Below, piece by piece: positions 17,146 through 25,898 of a stretch of DNA of 64,000 bases; within the stretch, counting starts at the first letter, position 1; the number at the start of each line of letters is the position of its first letter. Both the position numbers and the translations under genes were made by a program. Under the pieces are notes generated by a model. The model made no database searches, was not told where the DNA came from, and saw only the letters and a list, made by a program, of their open reading frames with translations. The stretch comes from CAWDLX01 sp963753485 (GTDB taxonomy: Bacteria > Actinomycetota > Actinomycetes > Mycobacteriales > Micromonosporaceae): NCBI GenBank assembly GCA_963753485.1, contig CAVWCL010000020.1, positions 248,001 through 312,000 of the forward strand, in the 5' to 3' direction.

Positions 17146-18654
17146 TCAGAACTCGAACGGGTCCAGGTGGATCTGGCGTCGCGGCACCCGCAGCCGCTTG
17201 AGGATCGCCACGCTGGCGGTGACCAGACCCTCGGGGCCGCACAGGTATACATCGCGCCGGCTGGTGTCGGGCACCAGCCGGCGGATCCCCTTGGGCGTCA
17301 TCACCGACCGGGGGCCCGGGTCGTCGCGTGACCCGATGACGTAGTGGATCTGCGTGTCTCGGGCCTCGGCGAGCCAGTCCAGTTCCTCCCGGAAGATCAG
17401 GTCGTCCGGCGAGCTGGCGCGGTAGATCACGATCGTGCCGCGCGGGAGGTCCTCCAACAGCGCCCGGATCGGCGCGATGCCGCTGCCGCCGGCGATGAGC
17501 AGCGCCCGGTGGCGGGTGCGCCGTTCGGCGGTGAAGACTCCCGACGGGCCCTCGACCAGCACCCGTACGCCGGGATCGAGCCACTTCAACTGCTCGGTGT
17601 GGTGACCGACCGCCTTGATCGTCAGCCGCAGCCATCGACCGTTGGGGGCGGCCGAGAGCGAGAAGGGGTGGGCCTGGGGCCAGCAGCCACGGGCCAGGAA
17701 GCGCCAGCGGAAGAACTGGCCGGCGCGGGCCTGCAGTTCATCGAGGCGGCGACCCTGGACGTAGAGGGAGAACATGTCCTGGCCCTCGTGCACCACCTGC
17801 GCGACGCGCAGCCGGTGGCGCAGGTTCAGCCGGATCGGCGCCATCACCCGGCCCCAGAACCAGCAGAGCATGACGAAGACGTAGAGCCCGATCCAGAAGC
17901 CGCGGCCGAGCCCCGGCTCGACCAGGTCCCGGCCGACCGCGAACTGGTGCCCGTACCCCAGCAGGAGCACCGCGTACGAGGTCAGGTGCAGGTAGTACCA
18001 CAGCTCGTAGGGGAGCAGCGCGCGCACCGCCCGCAGCGCCAGCAGGCCCACGCCGACCAGGATGCCGGTGGCCACGAACGCGCTGATCATGTCCTGGAAC
18101 GTGGTGAGGACGGTGGTCGTCTCGCCCCACAGGGTGGTGCCGTCGAGCCTGGCGTAGCCGACGATGAGCAGCGCGGCATGGGCGAGCACCGTGACCACGA
18201 GCAGGCCGCCGAGGTCGCGGTGCAGCAACACCAGGTCGTTGGCGCTCACCCGCTGGTCGAGCCAGCGCACCCGGGTCATGAGCAGGATCTGGACGAGCAG
18301 GACATAGCCGGCGATCATGCCGGTGATCCGCCCGGCCTCGATCAGCCCGGCACCGAGGCTGTCCACCGAACCGATCGGAGTGTCGAGCCACCACAGGCCA
18401 ACGCTGGCGAAGAGCCCGGCCCAGAACGCGAGTTTCAGCAGCCGTCGGGTCGCCCCTCCCCGGGCCATCGGGCGGACCGCCCGGGGCATCCGCACCGGCG
18501 GACCCGACGGGTGCAGCGCGCGGGGATCGGCGAGGGGAATCTGGCCGGTCGCTGCGAGCACCTCGGGTCCGGGCCACGCCGCGACGGTTCCCGCTGGGGT
18601 TACCTCGCCGCCACCGGCCCACGGTGGCATGGGCGGTCGTCCCGATCGCGTCAC
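17146..18654 (-). CDS. Ferric-reductase-like membrane flavoprotein (NOX/FRE type)
   Basis: About 500 residues. The N-terminal half is a six-helix ferric reductase-like domain with two histidine pairs for hemes (HRDLG with LAH 14 residues later, and LHLTSY with YGHQ 13 later). The C-terminal half is a ferredoxin-reductase module: FAD site HPFSLSAAP, nicotinamide site GGSGIAPIRAL, and C-terminal LCGPEGL. It should pass electrons from NAD(P)H through FAD and two hemes to the outer face, where the FMN protein encoded next could accept them. The start is uncertain: GTG 18654 follows AGGA, while ATG 18630 and TTG 18684 are alternatives. Confidence 0.88.
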   Translation of the reverse strand: MTRSGRPPMPPWAGGGEVTPAGTVAAWPGPEVLAATGQIPLADPRALHPSGPPVRMPRAVRPMARGGATRRLLKLAFWAGLFASVGLWWLDTPIGSVDSLGAGLIEAGRITGMIAGYVLLVQILLMTRVRWLDQRVSANDLVLLHRDLGGLLVVTVLAHAALLIVGYARLDGTTLWGETTTVLTTFQDMISAFVATGILVGVGLLALRAVRALLPYELWYYLHLTSYAVLLLGYGHQFAVGRDLVEPGLGRGFWIGLYVFVMLCWFWGRVMAPIRLNLRHRLRVAQVVHEGQDMFSLYVQGRRLDELQARAGQFFRWRFLARGCWPQAHPFSLSAAPNGRWLRLTIKAVGHHTEQLKWLDPGVRVLVEGPSGVFTAERRTRHRALLIAGGSGIAPIRALLEDLPRGTIVIYRASSPDDLIFREELDWLAEARDTQIHYVIGSRDDPGPRSVMTPKGIRRLVPDTSRRDVYLCGPEGLVTASVAILKRLRVPRRQIHLDPFEF

Positions 18655-18718
18655 GGTCACAGTCCTACCAAGCCGGTCAGCCAATAGGGAACGGGTTACG
18701 CCGTTCTTACCGAGGACT

Positions 18719-21412
18719 TCAGGTCGGCTTAAGGTTGCGGTGCCGGTGGCCGCTGCTGAAGCGGGCCGCCCGCCGGCGCAGGCGCCGGCGCCGGGCCTGC
18801 GCCGGCGCTCCGACCGGCGGGGGCGCGCTGAGCGCCGGCGCGACCGGTGCCCGCAGGTAGAACCGGCGTTTGCCGACCTCGACCAGGGCCAGATAGCAGA
18901 GCACCAGGCCGCCGAGGGCGCCGAAGTAGCCGGGCGGAAGCGGTTGGAATCCGAGCGCCGCAGCGAAAGGGGTCGCTGGCAGCGCGGCGCCGACGCCGAC
19001 CACGCCGAGGACGGCGAGGGTCAGCGACAGGCTGGGCGTGCTGCGGAAGAACGGAATCCGCCGGGTGCGGATGGCGAAGATGACCAGGGTCTGGGTGGCC
19101 AGCGACTCGACGAACCAACCGGAGCGGAACTGGGCCGGGCCGGCGTGAAACACCAACAGCATGATCGCGAAGGTGGCGAAGTCGAAGAGCGAGCTGAACG
19201 GTCCGAAGTAGAGCATGAACCGGCGGATGAAGGCGATGTCCCAGTGCGACGGGCGGCGCAGCTGCTCTTCGTCCACATTGTCGCTCGGGATGGCGAGCTG
19301 GCTGGTGTCGTAGAGCAGGTTGTTCAGCAGGATCTGCGAGGGCAGCATCGGCAGGAAGCTGAGGAAGATCGACGCCCCGGCGGCGCTGAACATGTTGCCG
19401 AAGTTGCTCGACGTGCCCATCAGCACGTACTTGATGGTGTTGGCGAAGATCCGCCGTCCCTCGACGACCCCGTCGGCCAGCACGTCCAGGTCCTTGTCGA
19501 GCAGGATCACGTCGGCCGCGTCCTTGGCCACGTCGGTGGCCGAATCCACCGAGACGCCGACATCGGCCGCGTGCAGGGCGAGGGCGTCGTTGACCCCGTC
19601 GCCGAGGAAGGCCACGCCGGCTCCGGTGAGGCGCTGCACCCGCACGACGCGCGCCTTGTGCTCGGGCGTGACCCGGGCGAAGACACCGGTACGGGCGATC
19701 GCGGCGGCCAGCGCCCGATCGTCAAGAGCGTCGATGTCGCGGCCGGTGAGCACGTCGCCGGCGGCGAGGCCCAGATCGGCGCAGACCTTGGTCGCGACCG
19801 CCGGGTTGTCGCCGGTGATGACCTTCACCGTGATGCCGAGGCGGGCCAGTCGCTGCAGCGCCTCGGCGGCGCCGTCCTTGGGCGGGTCGAGAAAGACCAG
19901 GAAACCCAGCAGACGCAGGTCGGTCTCGGCGTCGGCGGCGAGCCGGTCGAGTCCGGGCGCCGGCCGGCTCGCCACCGCCACCACCCGGTTGCCGGCCGCG
20001 AACTCCGCGGCCAGGGCGGAGCGGGCCGCCGCGGGCACCTCCCGGCAATGCTCCAGGACCGTCTCGGGTGCTCCTTTGGTGATCACCGTACGGGCGCCGC
20101 CCTCGGCGGCCACCAGCACCGACACCAGGCGTCGCTCGTGGTCGAAGGGCAGCGTGGCGAGCCGGCGGTACCCGGCCAGTTCGTCGTGCTGGCCCCGGGC
20201 CGCCGGCGACTCCCACAGGGCCAGGTCGAGCGGGTTGGTGGCGACCGGGACACCGTCGCGGAGATCGCCCTCCGTGCACAGCAGTCCCCACCGCATCACC
20301 TCGTCGGCTGACCCGGCACCCGCGGCGATCGCGCGCATGAAGCTGATCCGCCCCTGGGTCAGGGTGCCGGTCTTGTCGGTGAACAGCACGGTGATGTCCC
20401 CGAGATCCTCGATGCAGACCATCCGCTTGACGAGGACCCGGCGGCGAGCCAGCCGGCGGGAGCCGGTGGCGAGGCTGATCGAGACGACCGCCGGCAACAG
20501 CTGCGGGGTGATGCCGACCGCGATGGCGAGCGAGAAGAGCAGCGCCTGCAGGATCGGTTTGTGCAGCACCACGTTGATGACGAAGATCGAGGTCGTCAGC
20601 GCGCCGGCGACGTAGACCAGCAGCACCGAGAAGCGGCGCAGGCCGATCTGGAACTCCGTCTGGGTCTGCTGGCTGCCCAGTCCGCTCGCGATCCGGCCGA
20701 ACTCCGTGCCGGCGCCGGTCGCGACCACCACACCACGCGCGGCCCCCGCGTGCACCACGGTTCCCATCAGAGCGCAGCCGGAGAGCTCCGCCAGCGGCGT
20801 ACCGGCCGGCACCGCCCCCGTCCCCTTCTCCACCGGAACGGACTCGCCGGTCAGGGTGGACTCGTCACACGCAAGGTCGGCGACCTCCAGTAGCCGGATG
20901 TCGGCCGGCACGATCGCGCCGAGGACCAGCTCCACGAGATCGCCGGGCACCAGATGGGTGACGTCGACCTCCGTCGGACGCCCGTCGCGGCGCACCACCG
21001 CGAGATGGCGGATCTGCGAATGCAGCGCGGCGGCCGTCCGCTCGGCCCGGTACTCGTTGGCGAAGCCGAGCCCGACCGAGAGCCCGACGATGACCGCGAT
21101 GATCACGGCGTCGCTGCGATCCCCGACCAGGTACGCCGCGAGCGCGGCGGCGAGCAGGAGGAACAGCAGTGCCGAGTGCACCTGGTGCCAGAACACCAGC
21201 AGGAAACGCACCCGGTGGGTGGCGACCGCGTTGGGCCCGTGGCGGGCCAGCCTCGCTGCGGCCTCGTCGGTGGCGAGCCCGGTCGGCTCGACACCCAGGT
21301 GTGCCAACACCTCGTCGCCGGACCGGCTGGCCGCCACCGTGACGTTCATCGTCCTGTCCATCGCCGCGGGCGTGGCGTCGCCGGCACCGGCGGCCAGGTG
21401 GGCGACGGACAT
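18719..21412 (-). CDS. mgtA: Mg2+-importing-type P-type ATPase (MgtA/MgtB-like)
   Basis: About 897 residues, with the P3B architecture: N-terminal cation-ATPase segment, TM pairs, actuator loop with TGESVPVEKG, phosphorylation motif DKTGTLTQG, hinge GDGVNDALAL, and a six-helix C-terminal region. MgtA proteins import Mg2+ or Ni2+ down the membrane potential. I chose ATG 21412 because it lies eight bases after the ackA stop, consistent with one operon. Transport specificity is assigned by family resemblance only. No riboswitch-like leader is present, since the gene follows ackA directly. Confidence 0.87.
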   Translation of the reverse strand: MSVAHLAAGAGDATPAAMDRTMNVTVAASRSGDEVLAHLGVEPTGLATDEAAARLARHGPNAVATHRVRFLLVFWHQVHSALLFLLLAAALAAYLVGDRSDAVIIAVIVGLSVGLGFANEYRAERTAAALHSQIRHLAVVRRDGRPTEVDVTHLVPGDLVELVLGAIVPADIRLLEVADLACDESTLTGESVPVEKGTGAVPAGTPLAELSGCALMGTVVHAGAARGVVVATGAGTEFGRIASGLGSQQTQTEFQIGLRRFSVLLVYVAGALTTSIFVINVVLHKPILQALLFSLAIAVGITPQLLPAVVSISLATGSRRLARRRVLVKRMVCIEDLGDITVLFTDKTGTLTQGRISFMRAIAAGAGSADEVMRWGLLCTEGDLRDGVPVATNPLDLALWESPAARGQHDELAGYRRLATLPFDHERRLVSVLVAAEGGARTVITKGAPETVLEHCREVPAAARSALAAEFAAGNRVVAVASRPAPGLDRLAADAETDLRLLGFLVFLDPPKDGAAEALQRLARLGITVKVITGDNPAVATKVCADLGLAAGDVLTGRDIDALDDRALAAAIARTGVFARVTPEHKARVVRVQRLTGAGVAFLGDGVNDALALHAADVGVSVDSATDVAKDAADVILLDKDLDVLADGVVEGRRIFANTIKYVLMGTSSNFGNMFSAAGASIFLSFLPMLPSQILLNNLLYDTSQLAIPSDNVDEEQLRRPSHWDIAFIRRFMLYFGPFSSLFDFATFAIMLLVFHAGPAQFRSGWFVESLATQTLVIFAIRTRRIPFFRSTPSLSLTLAVLGVVGVGAALPATPFAAALGFQPLPPGYFGALGGLVLCYLALVEVGKRRFYLRAPVAPALSAPPPVGAPAQARRRRLRRRAARFSSGHRHRNLKPT

Positions 21413-21420
21413 GCGATTTC

Positions 21421-22566
21421 CTACCGGGCGGCGGGCAGGTCGAGCAGTTCCCGGGTCTCCCGCGCGATGGCCCGCTCCTCGTCGGTCGGCACCACGCACA
21501 CCGTCACCGGGGATCCGGGCGGTGAGATCACCCGGGCCGGTTCACCGGCGCCGTTGCGGGCGTCGTCCACCGCGATACCCAGGCTGTCCAGGCCGGCCAA
21601 CGCCTTCGCCCGTACGACGTGGCTGTGCTCGCCCACGCCGGCGGTGAAGGCGATCGCGTCGAGCCGGCCGAGGATCGCCTGGTACGCGCCGACGTAATGG
21701 CGGATCCGGTGGCAGTACACGTCCAGGGCCAGCGCCGCCTGGGGATCGCCGGCGTCGGCCCGACGGTGTACCGCCCGCAGGTCGTTGTCGCCGCACAGCC
21801 CGAGCAGGCCACTGTGGTGTTGGAGGAGGTCCGCAATCTCGTCGGGGCCCAGGTCGGCGACCCGGCCCAGGTACAGCGACACCGCCGGATCGAGGTCACC
21901 GGGCCGGGTTCCCATCACCAGACCGGCCAACGGGGTCAGCCCCATCGAGGTGTCCACGCTGCGACCGTGTGCGACCGCGGTCGCGCTGGCGCCGTTGCCC
22001 AGGTGCAGGACGATGAGGTTCAGCTGGGCCGGATCCCGCCCCAACAGCCGGGCGGTGCCGGCGAGCACGTACCGCACCGAGATGCCGTGAAAGCCGTAGC
22101 GGCGGATGCCGTAGCGGGCCGCGATCCCGGCATCGATGGCGTAGGTCGCCGCCGCCGGTGGCAGAGTCGCGTGAAACGCCGTGTCGAAGACGGCCACCTG
22201 AGGCACACCCGGCAGGGCGCTGCGGGCCGCCCGGATCCCGTCGAGGTTGGCTGGATTGTGCAACGGGGCCAGCGGGGTCAGCTCGGCGATCGCCGACACC
22301 ACGGCGTCATCGAGCTGGACCGGCTCGCGGAACCGGCTGCCGCCGTGCACCACCCGGTGGCCGACCGCGGCGACCCGGTGCCCGGTCGCCTCCAGCCACC
22401 GCACGGCCAGCCCGATCGCGGCCGTGTGGTCGGCCGCCTGCCCGTCCGGCTCGCCGATGCGTTCGACCAGGCCGCCGCCGAGATGCTCGTCCGCCTCGAC
22501 CAGCGCGTACTTCAGCGACGACGAGCCGGCGTTGACCACAAAGACCGCGGAGCTGTCCGGCTGCAT
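21421..22566 (-). CDS. ackA: Acetate kinase
   Basis: A 381-residue enzyme interconverting acetyl phosphate plus ADP with acetate plus ATP. Family signatures are clear: FVVNAGSSSLKY at the start, FDTAFH, RRYGFHGIS, the phosphate-binding LHLGNGAS, MGLTPLAGLVMGTR, and FTAGVGEHS near the end. With the phosphoketolase at 6332 it would complete a bypass making ATP from sugar phosphates without respiration. No phosphotransacetylase gene is in the window. A short inverted repeat lies 41 bases upstream. Confidence 0.95.
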   Translation of the reverse strand: MQPDSSAVFVVNAGSSSLKYALVEADEHLGGGLVERIGEPDGQAADHTAAIGLAVRWLEATGHRVAAVGHRVVHGGSRFREPVQLDDAVVSAIAELTPLAPLHNPANLDGIRAARSALPGVPQVAVFDTAFHATLPPAAATYAIDAGIAARYGIRRYGFHGISVRYVLAGTARLLGRDPAQLNLIVLHLGNGASATAVAHGRSVDTSMGLTPLAGLVMGTRPGDLDPAVSLYLGRVADLGPDEIADLLQHHSGLLGLCGDNDLRAVHRRADAGDPQAALALDVYCHRIRHYVGAYQAILGRLDAIAFTAGVGEHSHVVRAKALAGLDSLGIAVDDARNGAGEPARVISPPGSPVTVCVVPTDEERAIARETRELLDLPAAR

Positions 22567-22607
22567 GCGATCACGGTATCCGGCCCGGCCGGCTCAAGCC
22601 GACGCGA

Positions 22608-22622
22608 CCGGACAACGTCCGG
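22608..22622. promoter_or_regulatory. Inverted repeat upstream of ackA
   Basis: CCGGACAACGTCCGG, a perfect 6-bp arm palindrome with a 3-base centre, 41 bases before the ackA ATG. It resembles the DevR-type dyad but its arms are one base closer, so it could be a variant site or the operator of another regulator. Confidence 0.35.
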
Positions 22623-22731
22623 CCGGCACCTGACAGCGACCGGACGCCGCGCTGTGCGTGCGCGGCGCCCGGTCTGGCGCTGATCGACGGGGCGGCGTGA
22701 CCTCCTTCAGCCACGTCGACGGGGCCGTGGA

Positions 22732-23322
22732 TTACTTCAGCCACGGAGCCCGGCGGACCAGCGCGGTCTTTGCCCAGATCTTGCCGAAGCCCACGGTGTC
22801 GCCCGCGCTGACCAGCGCGAGGGCGACGAACAGACCGGCGTAGATCAGGTGGTCGTCCATGAAGACGTTGTTCGCCGGGGGAAGCACAACGCTCCACATC
22901 ATCAGGGTGAGCAGGGCGCCGGCGACCGCGGCGATCCGCATGCCGATGCCGGCCATGAGAGCGACACCGAGGCCGAGCAGCGCGAGCATGAACAGCCAGT
23001 TCGTGATGCCGGCGCCGGCGATGTTGTGGTAGAAGCTCGCGAACGGGCCCTCAGCGCTATTGGCCAGGAAGCCCTTGGTCGGGTTGCCACCGTTGATCCA
23101 AGCGGCCTGGGTGGTGGTCTCGTGGCCGAAGCCCCAGAGCTTGTCGGCGAAGGCCCAGAGGAAGATGAAACCTAGCCCGATGCGCAGCGCGGCGATGACG
23201 TAGCGCGCAGCCGGACGCATGATGGGGGGCTCGGCCTTCGCGGTGTACGGGCGGTCGAGAACCGGGCGGTCGACGACGGTGTGGTTGAAGACCGGGGTGG
23301 GGCGGTCTTGCAGCGTGGTCAT
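22732..23322 (-). CDS. DoxX-family membrane protein
   Basis: A 196-residue protein with four predicted membrane helices (about residues 41-60, 106-126, 130-150 and 155-175) after a 35-residue polar N-terminus. The pattern (GLGFIFLWAFADKLWGFG and an inserted outside loop before helix 2) is that of DoxX/DoxD-like proteins, some of which belong to thiosulfate:quinone oxidoreductases or membrane redox complexes. GGAAGGG precedes the ATG. It is divergent from the thioredoxin-like/VKOR operon, and two one-mismatch DevR-type boxes lie between, so it may be hypoxia-controlled. Confidence 0.8.
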   Translation of the reverse strand: MTTLQDRPTPVFNHTVVDRPVLDRPYTAKAEPPIMRPAARYVIAALRIGLGFIFLWAFADKLWGFGHETTTQAAWINGGNPTKGFLANSAEGPFASFYHNIAGAGITNWLFMLALLGLGVALMAGIGMRIAAVAGALLTLMMWSVVLPPANNVFMDDHLIYAGLFVALALVSAGDTVGFGKIWAKTALVRRAPWLK

Positions 23323-23401
23323 GGTGGTGACCCTTCCGTGTGCTTGTGGCGTGTACCGTTTCTGACCCGCTCAGTTCACCGTGGATGCCGGCCGGCGTTC
23401 A

Positions 23402-23415
23402 GTGCCGCTTGTCCC
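23402..23415. promoter_or_regulatory. Candidate DevR operator, DoxX/thioredoxin-like promoter region (1)
   Basis: GTGCCGCTTGTCCC, one mismatch to GGGNCNNNNGNCCC, 80 bases upstream of the DoxX start and 85 bases upstream of the divergent gene. Confidence 0.4.
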
Positions 23416-23423
23416 CACCGTGC

Positions 23424-23437
23424 GGGTACAACGGCCC
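23424..23437. promoter_or_regulatory. Candidate DevR operator, DoxX/thioredoxin-like promoter region (2)
   Basis: GGGTACAACGGCCC, one mismatch to the dyad, nine bases from the previous box. Paired sites are common at strongly controlled DosR promoters. Confidence 0.4.
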
Positions 23438-23499
23438 CGGTTTGGCGCCCCCGGGGCGGCCGTGCTCAGATGGAGGCCCCGGCGCGTGAGGAGGCGACC

Positions 23500-24402
23500 A
23501 TGCCCACATCCGGCCGGCGCACGCACCAGCGCCGGCTTGCTCACCAGCGCCGCCAGGAAGAGATCGCCCGCCGGGCCCGGCAGCGCCGGCAGCGGATGCG
23601 CCTGGCCGGCGGCAGCATCGGTGCGGTGCTCCTGCTGCTTGTGGTCATGGTTATCTTCCGCGTGGCCATGCCGGGCGATACCAGCGCCGAGGGGGCGCCG
23701 GCGGCCACCTCCATCAGCGCGCCCAAGCCCGCCGCGACGGCGCTCGACCAGGCCGGTCGGGGCGGCGTCTCCGCCCTGCCCCGCCGGCTGACCGGTCAGC
23801 CCGCCCTGACCGACGGCGGCCGACCGCTCGTCGTCTACATCGGAGCGGAGTACTGCCCGTTCTGCGCCGGTCAGCGGTGGCCCCTGGTGATCGCGCTGTC
23901 GCGTTTCGGCACCTTCGCCGGCCTGCGCACCGCCTTCTCCTCGCACACCGACGTCTACCCAGACACGGCGACCCTCTCGTTCTACGGCAGCACCTACACG
24001 AGCTCGTACCTGAGCTTCCAGAGCGTCGAGACCGCCACCAACGAGCAGCGCGGCGGGCAGTACGTGGCGCTGCAGCAGCCGACGGCGGCGCAGGCCGCGC
24101 TGATGCGCACCTACGACGCCGCGCCCTACGTGGACGCCGCCTCGGCGAATGCGATACCGTTCCTCGATTTCGGCAACCGCTTTGTGATGGTGGGCTCGAC
24201 CGTCGACCCTGCCATCCTGCAGGGCCTGTCCCGGGAGCAGATCGTGGCCGCAGTTTCCGACCCGGCGAGCCCGGTTGGGCGGGCGATCCTGGGCGGCGCC
24301 AACGCCCTCACGGCCGTACTGTGCCGGCTCACCGGGGGGCAGCCGGCGGCGGTGTGCACCAGCGCCGCCGTGCGCGCGTTCCCTGAGCTGGCGAATGGCT
24401 GA
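23500..24402 (+). CDS. Membrane-anchored thioredoxin-like protein (DUF929)
   Basis: A 300-residue protein with a very basic cytoplasmic N-terminus (residues 1-36), one membrane helix (about 38-56), a linker, and an external thioredoxin-like domain with YIGAEYCPFCAGQRWPL. Cys119 and Cys122 form the CPFC redox pair. It fits DUF929. ATG 23500 is supported by GAGGAGG a few bases upstream. It overlaps the following VKOR gene by eight bases, and together they look like a DsbA/DsbB-type oxidative folding pair acting on exported proteins. Confidence 0.85.
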   Translation: MPTSGRRTHQRRLAHQRRQEEIARRARQRRQRMRLAGGSIGAVLLLLVVMVIFRVAMPGDTSAEGAPAATSISAPKPAATALDQAGRGGVSALPRRLTGQPALTDGGRPLVVYIGAEYCPFCAGQRWPLVIALSRFGTFAGLRTAFSSHTDVYPDTATLSFYGSTYTSSYLSFQSVETATNEQRGGQYVALQQPTAAQAALMRTYDAAPYVDAASANAIPFLDFGNRFVMVGSTVDPAILQGLSREQIVAAVSDPASPVGRAILGGANALTAVLCRLTGGQPAAVCTSAAVRAFPELANG

Positions 24403-24844
24403 CGTCTGGCGGCCGCCGCGCTGGAGCTCGCCGGCCACCCTGGCCGTCGCCGCCGTTGGGCTGGCTGTGTCGGTCTACCTGACCGTCGAGCATTTCACCG
24501 CGTCGACGACGCTCGCCTGCCCCGAGACCGGTGCGGTGAACTGTCAGCGGGTCACCACCAGTGCCCAGTCGGTCGTGCTCGGCATTCCGGTGGCGGTGCT
24601 CGGCGTGGTCTTCTTCACCGCCGCGCTCCTGGCGGGACTGCCGGTGGCCTGGAGTTCCCCGGCGACCGCGGTTCGCCGGGGGCGGCTCGCGCTGGCCGCC
24701 GTCGGCGCGGTCTCGGTGCTCTACCTGGTCTGGGTCGAGCTGTTCGTGGTTGACGCCGTGTGCCTGTGGTGCACGGTCGTGCACCTGGCCGCGTTGGGCC
24801 TGTTCGGCATCGTCGTGCTGGCGACCGCGGCCGGCGAACCGTAG
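24395..24844 (+). CDS. Vitamin K epoxide reductase (VKOR) family protein
   Basis: A 149-residue membrane protein with four to five helices. The four redox cysteines of bacterial VKOR are present: Cys42 and Cys50 in the external loop (CPETGAVNC) and the active-site pair Cys123/Cys126 (CLWC), with Ser53 or Ser54 at the conserved position. VKOR reoxidises a thioredoxin-like partner and passes electrons to quinone. The partner is very likely the CPFC protein encoded just upstream with overlapping codons. The last codons begin a 29-bp tandem duplication. Confidence 0.9.
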   Translation: MADVWRPPRWSSPATLAVAAVGLAVSVYLTVEHFTASTTLACPETGAVNCQRVTTSAQSVVLGIPVAVLGVVFFTAALLAGLPVAWSSPATAVRRGRLALAAVGAVSVLYLVWVELFVVDAVCLWCTVVHLAALGLFGIVVLATAAGEP

Positions 24845-24893
24845 CGCCGGCGGGCCCGGCCGCCGAACCGTAGCGCCGGCCGGCCCGGCCGGC
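24836..24893. repeat. 29-bp tandem duplication at the end of the VKOR gene
   Basis: Two adjacent 29-base units, each starting GAACCGTAGCGCCGG (24836 and 24865) and differing at a few bases later on. The first unit contains the VKOR stop codon; the second is non-coding. It probably arose by slippage. Confidence 0.7.
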
Positions 24894-24912
24894 TGGGTCC
24901 CCGACAGACAGC

Positions 24913-24946
24913 AGCTCCGCGGACCGCTGGTGCGATCCGCGGAGCT
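24913..24946. terminator. Hairpin between convergent VKOR and membrane-protein genes
   Basis: Perfect 11-bp stem AGCTCCGCGGA (24913-24923) paired with 24936-24946, 12-base loop. It sits between convergent genes and probably ends both transcripts. Confidence 0.7.
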
Positions 24947-24966
24947 TGCGGGTGCAACGCTCTTGG

Positions 24967-25611
24967 TCAGGCTTTGACCGCCTCCTTCACGGCGGCCTGC
25001 GCGGGCACCGCGAAGCCCTTGCTCTTCGGGGTCACCAGGGCGTGCACGAAACCGGCGATGGAGAGCAGAGCCAAGAGGCCGGCGGCCAGGAAGGCCACCA
25101 CCGCGGCCTGGCCGGCCTTGGTGCCGAACTCGCTGAAGCCGTAGGAGGTGAGCAGCAGACCACGCAGCGTCTCACCCTTGAAGACCGTGTCGCGCTGACC
25201 GCTGATGGTGGCCAGCTGCTGCTGCAGGTCGGCCAGGTTGGCGGCGTTGTCCGTCTGGGCCTGGGTGACCTGCGCCTGCAGTGCACTCTGCGGCGCGCCC
25301 AGCTCGGCATAGGTCTTGCCGCCGGCGATCCCCTTGAGGTGCAGGGCGATGAAGTTGTTCGCGTAGCACTCGGCCTGCTTGCCGGTGGTCAGCGCCTGTC
25401 CGGCGTAGGTGACCAGGCACGCCTGCTCCTTCTCCTCCGCGGTCAGCGTGGCCGCGGTCTTGAAGGTGATCTTCTGCTGGCTCAGCTGGTCGTGCACGTA
25501 GTTGTTGGCGAAGCTCGCGTTGGAGCTCAGGACGATGCCGGCGACCAGCAGGAGGCCGGCGATGAGCACGCCGCCGATACTGAACAGGATGTCGAGGGTC
25601 TTGCGCTGCAT
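24967..25611 (-). CDS. Two-helix membrane protein with large external helical domain
   Basis: A 214-residue protein. Membrane helix 1 is at about residues 10-30 and helix 2 at about 168-190, with a loop between them of about 135 residues that is polar, mostly helical, and holds two cysteines (QACLV and AECYA). Both termini should be cytoplasmic. I do not recognise a named domain. The ATG at 25611 is supported by GGAG eight bases upstream. It shares its promoter region with a universal stress protein gene and a full DevR-type dyad, so it may be part of the dormancy response. Confidence 0.7.
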   Translation of the reverse strand: MQRKTLDILFSIGGVLIAGLLLVAGIVLSSNASFANNYVHDQLSQQKITFKTAATLTAEEKEQACLVTYAGQALTTGKQAECYANNFIALHLKGIAGGKTYAELGAPQSALQAQVTQAQTDNAANLADLQQQLATISGQRDTVFKGETLRGLLLTSYGFSEFGTKAGQAAVVAFLAAGLLALLSIAGFVHALVTPKSKGFAVPAQAAVKEAVKA

Positions 25612-25753
25612 GTGAACCACTCCGTCGGGTGTGGAGCCTCGCCCCGGGGGGCTTGAGCTCGGCTTGTCAATGTGGAGATCGTGCGGGGCGCGGCCGGGGC
25701 GCGCACAGAGAACGAAGTCCCGACCCCAACGGCGCCCGGGTCCCGGTCGATTC

Positions 25754-25767
25754 GGGACCTTCGGCCC
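25754..25767. promoter_or_regulatory. Candidate DevR operator upstream of universal stress protein 1
   Basis: GGGACCTTCGGCCC, a full match to the dyad and identical to the box at 26805. It lies between two divergent genes (starts 25611 and 25899). Confidence 0.6.
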
Positions 25768-25826
25768 GGTCCGGCCGCTGGCCACCGGGACAGGCCCTAT
25801 TGCCTGCGCGTCGCCACCGGGCGCGC

Positions 25827-25840
25827 GGGCCCCAGTGCCC
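25827..25840. promoter_or_regulatory. Possible second DevR-type dyad upstream of universal stress protein 1
   Basis: GGGCCCCAGTGCCC, one mismatch to the dyad, 58 bases before the ATG at 25899. Confidence 0.35.
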
Positions 25841-25898
25841 GCGCCGATGTGCCTTCCTGCTCTGTGTCCGGGCCAGCGGCCCGAGCAGCGTGGACGGC

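Noticed and set aside
25787..25797. GGGACAGGCCC as a further DevR box
   Set aside because: The arms are three bases closer than in the other sites, so the half-sites would fall on a different face of the helix.
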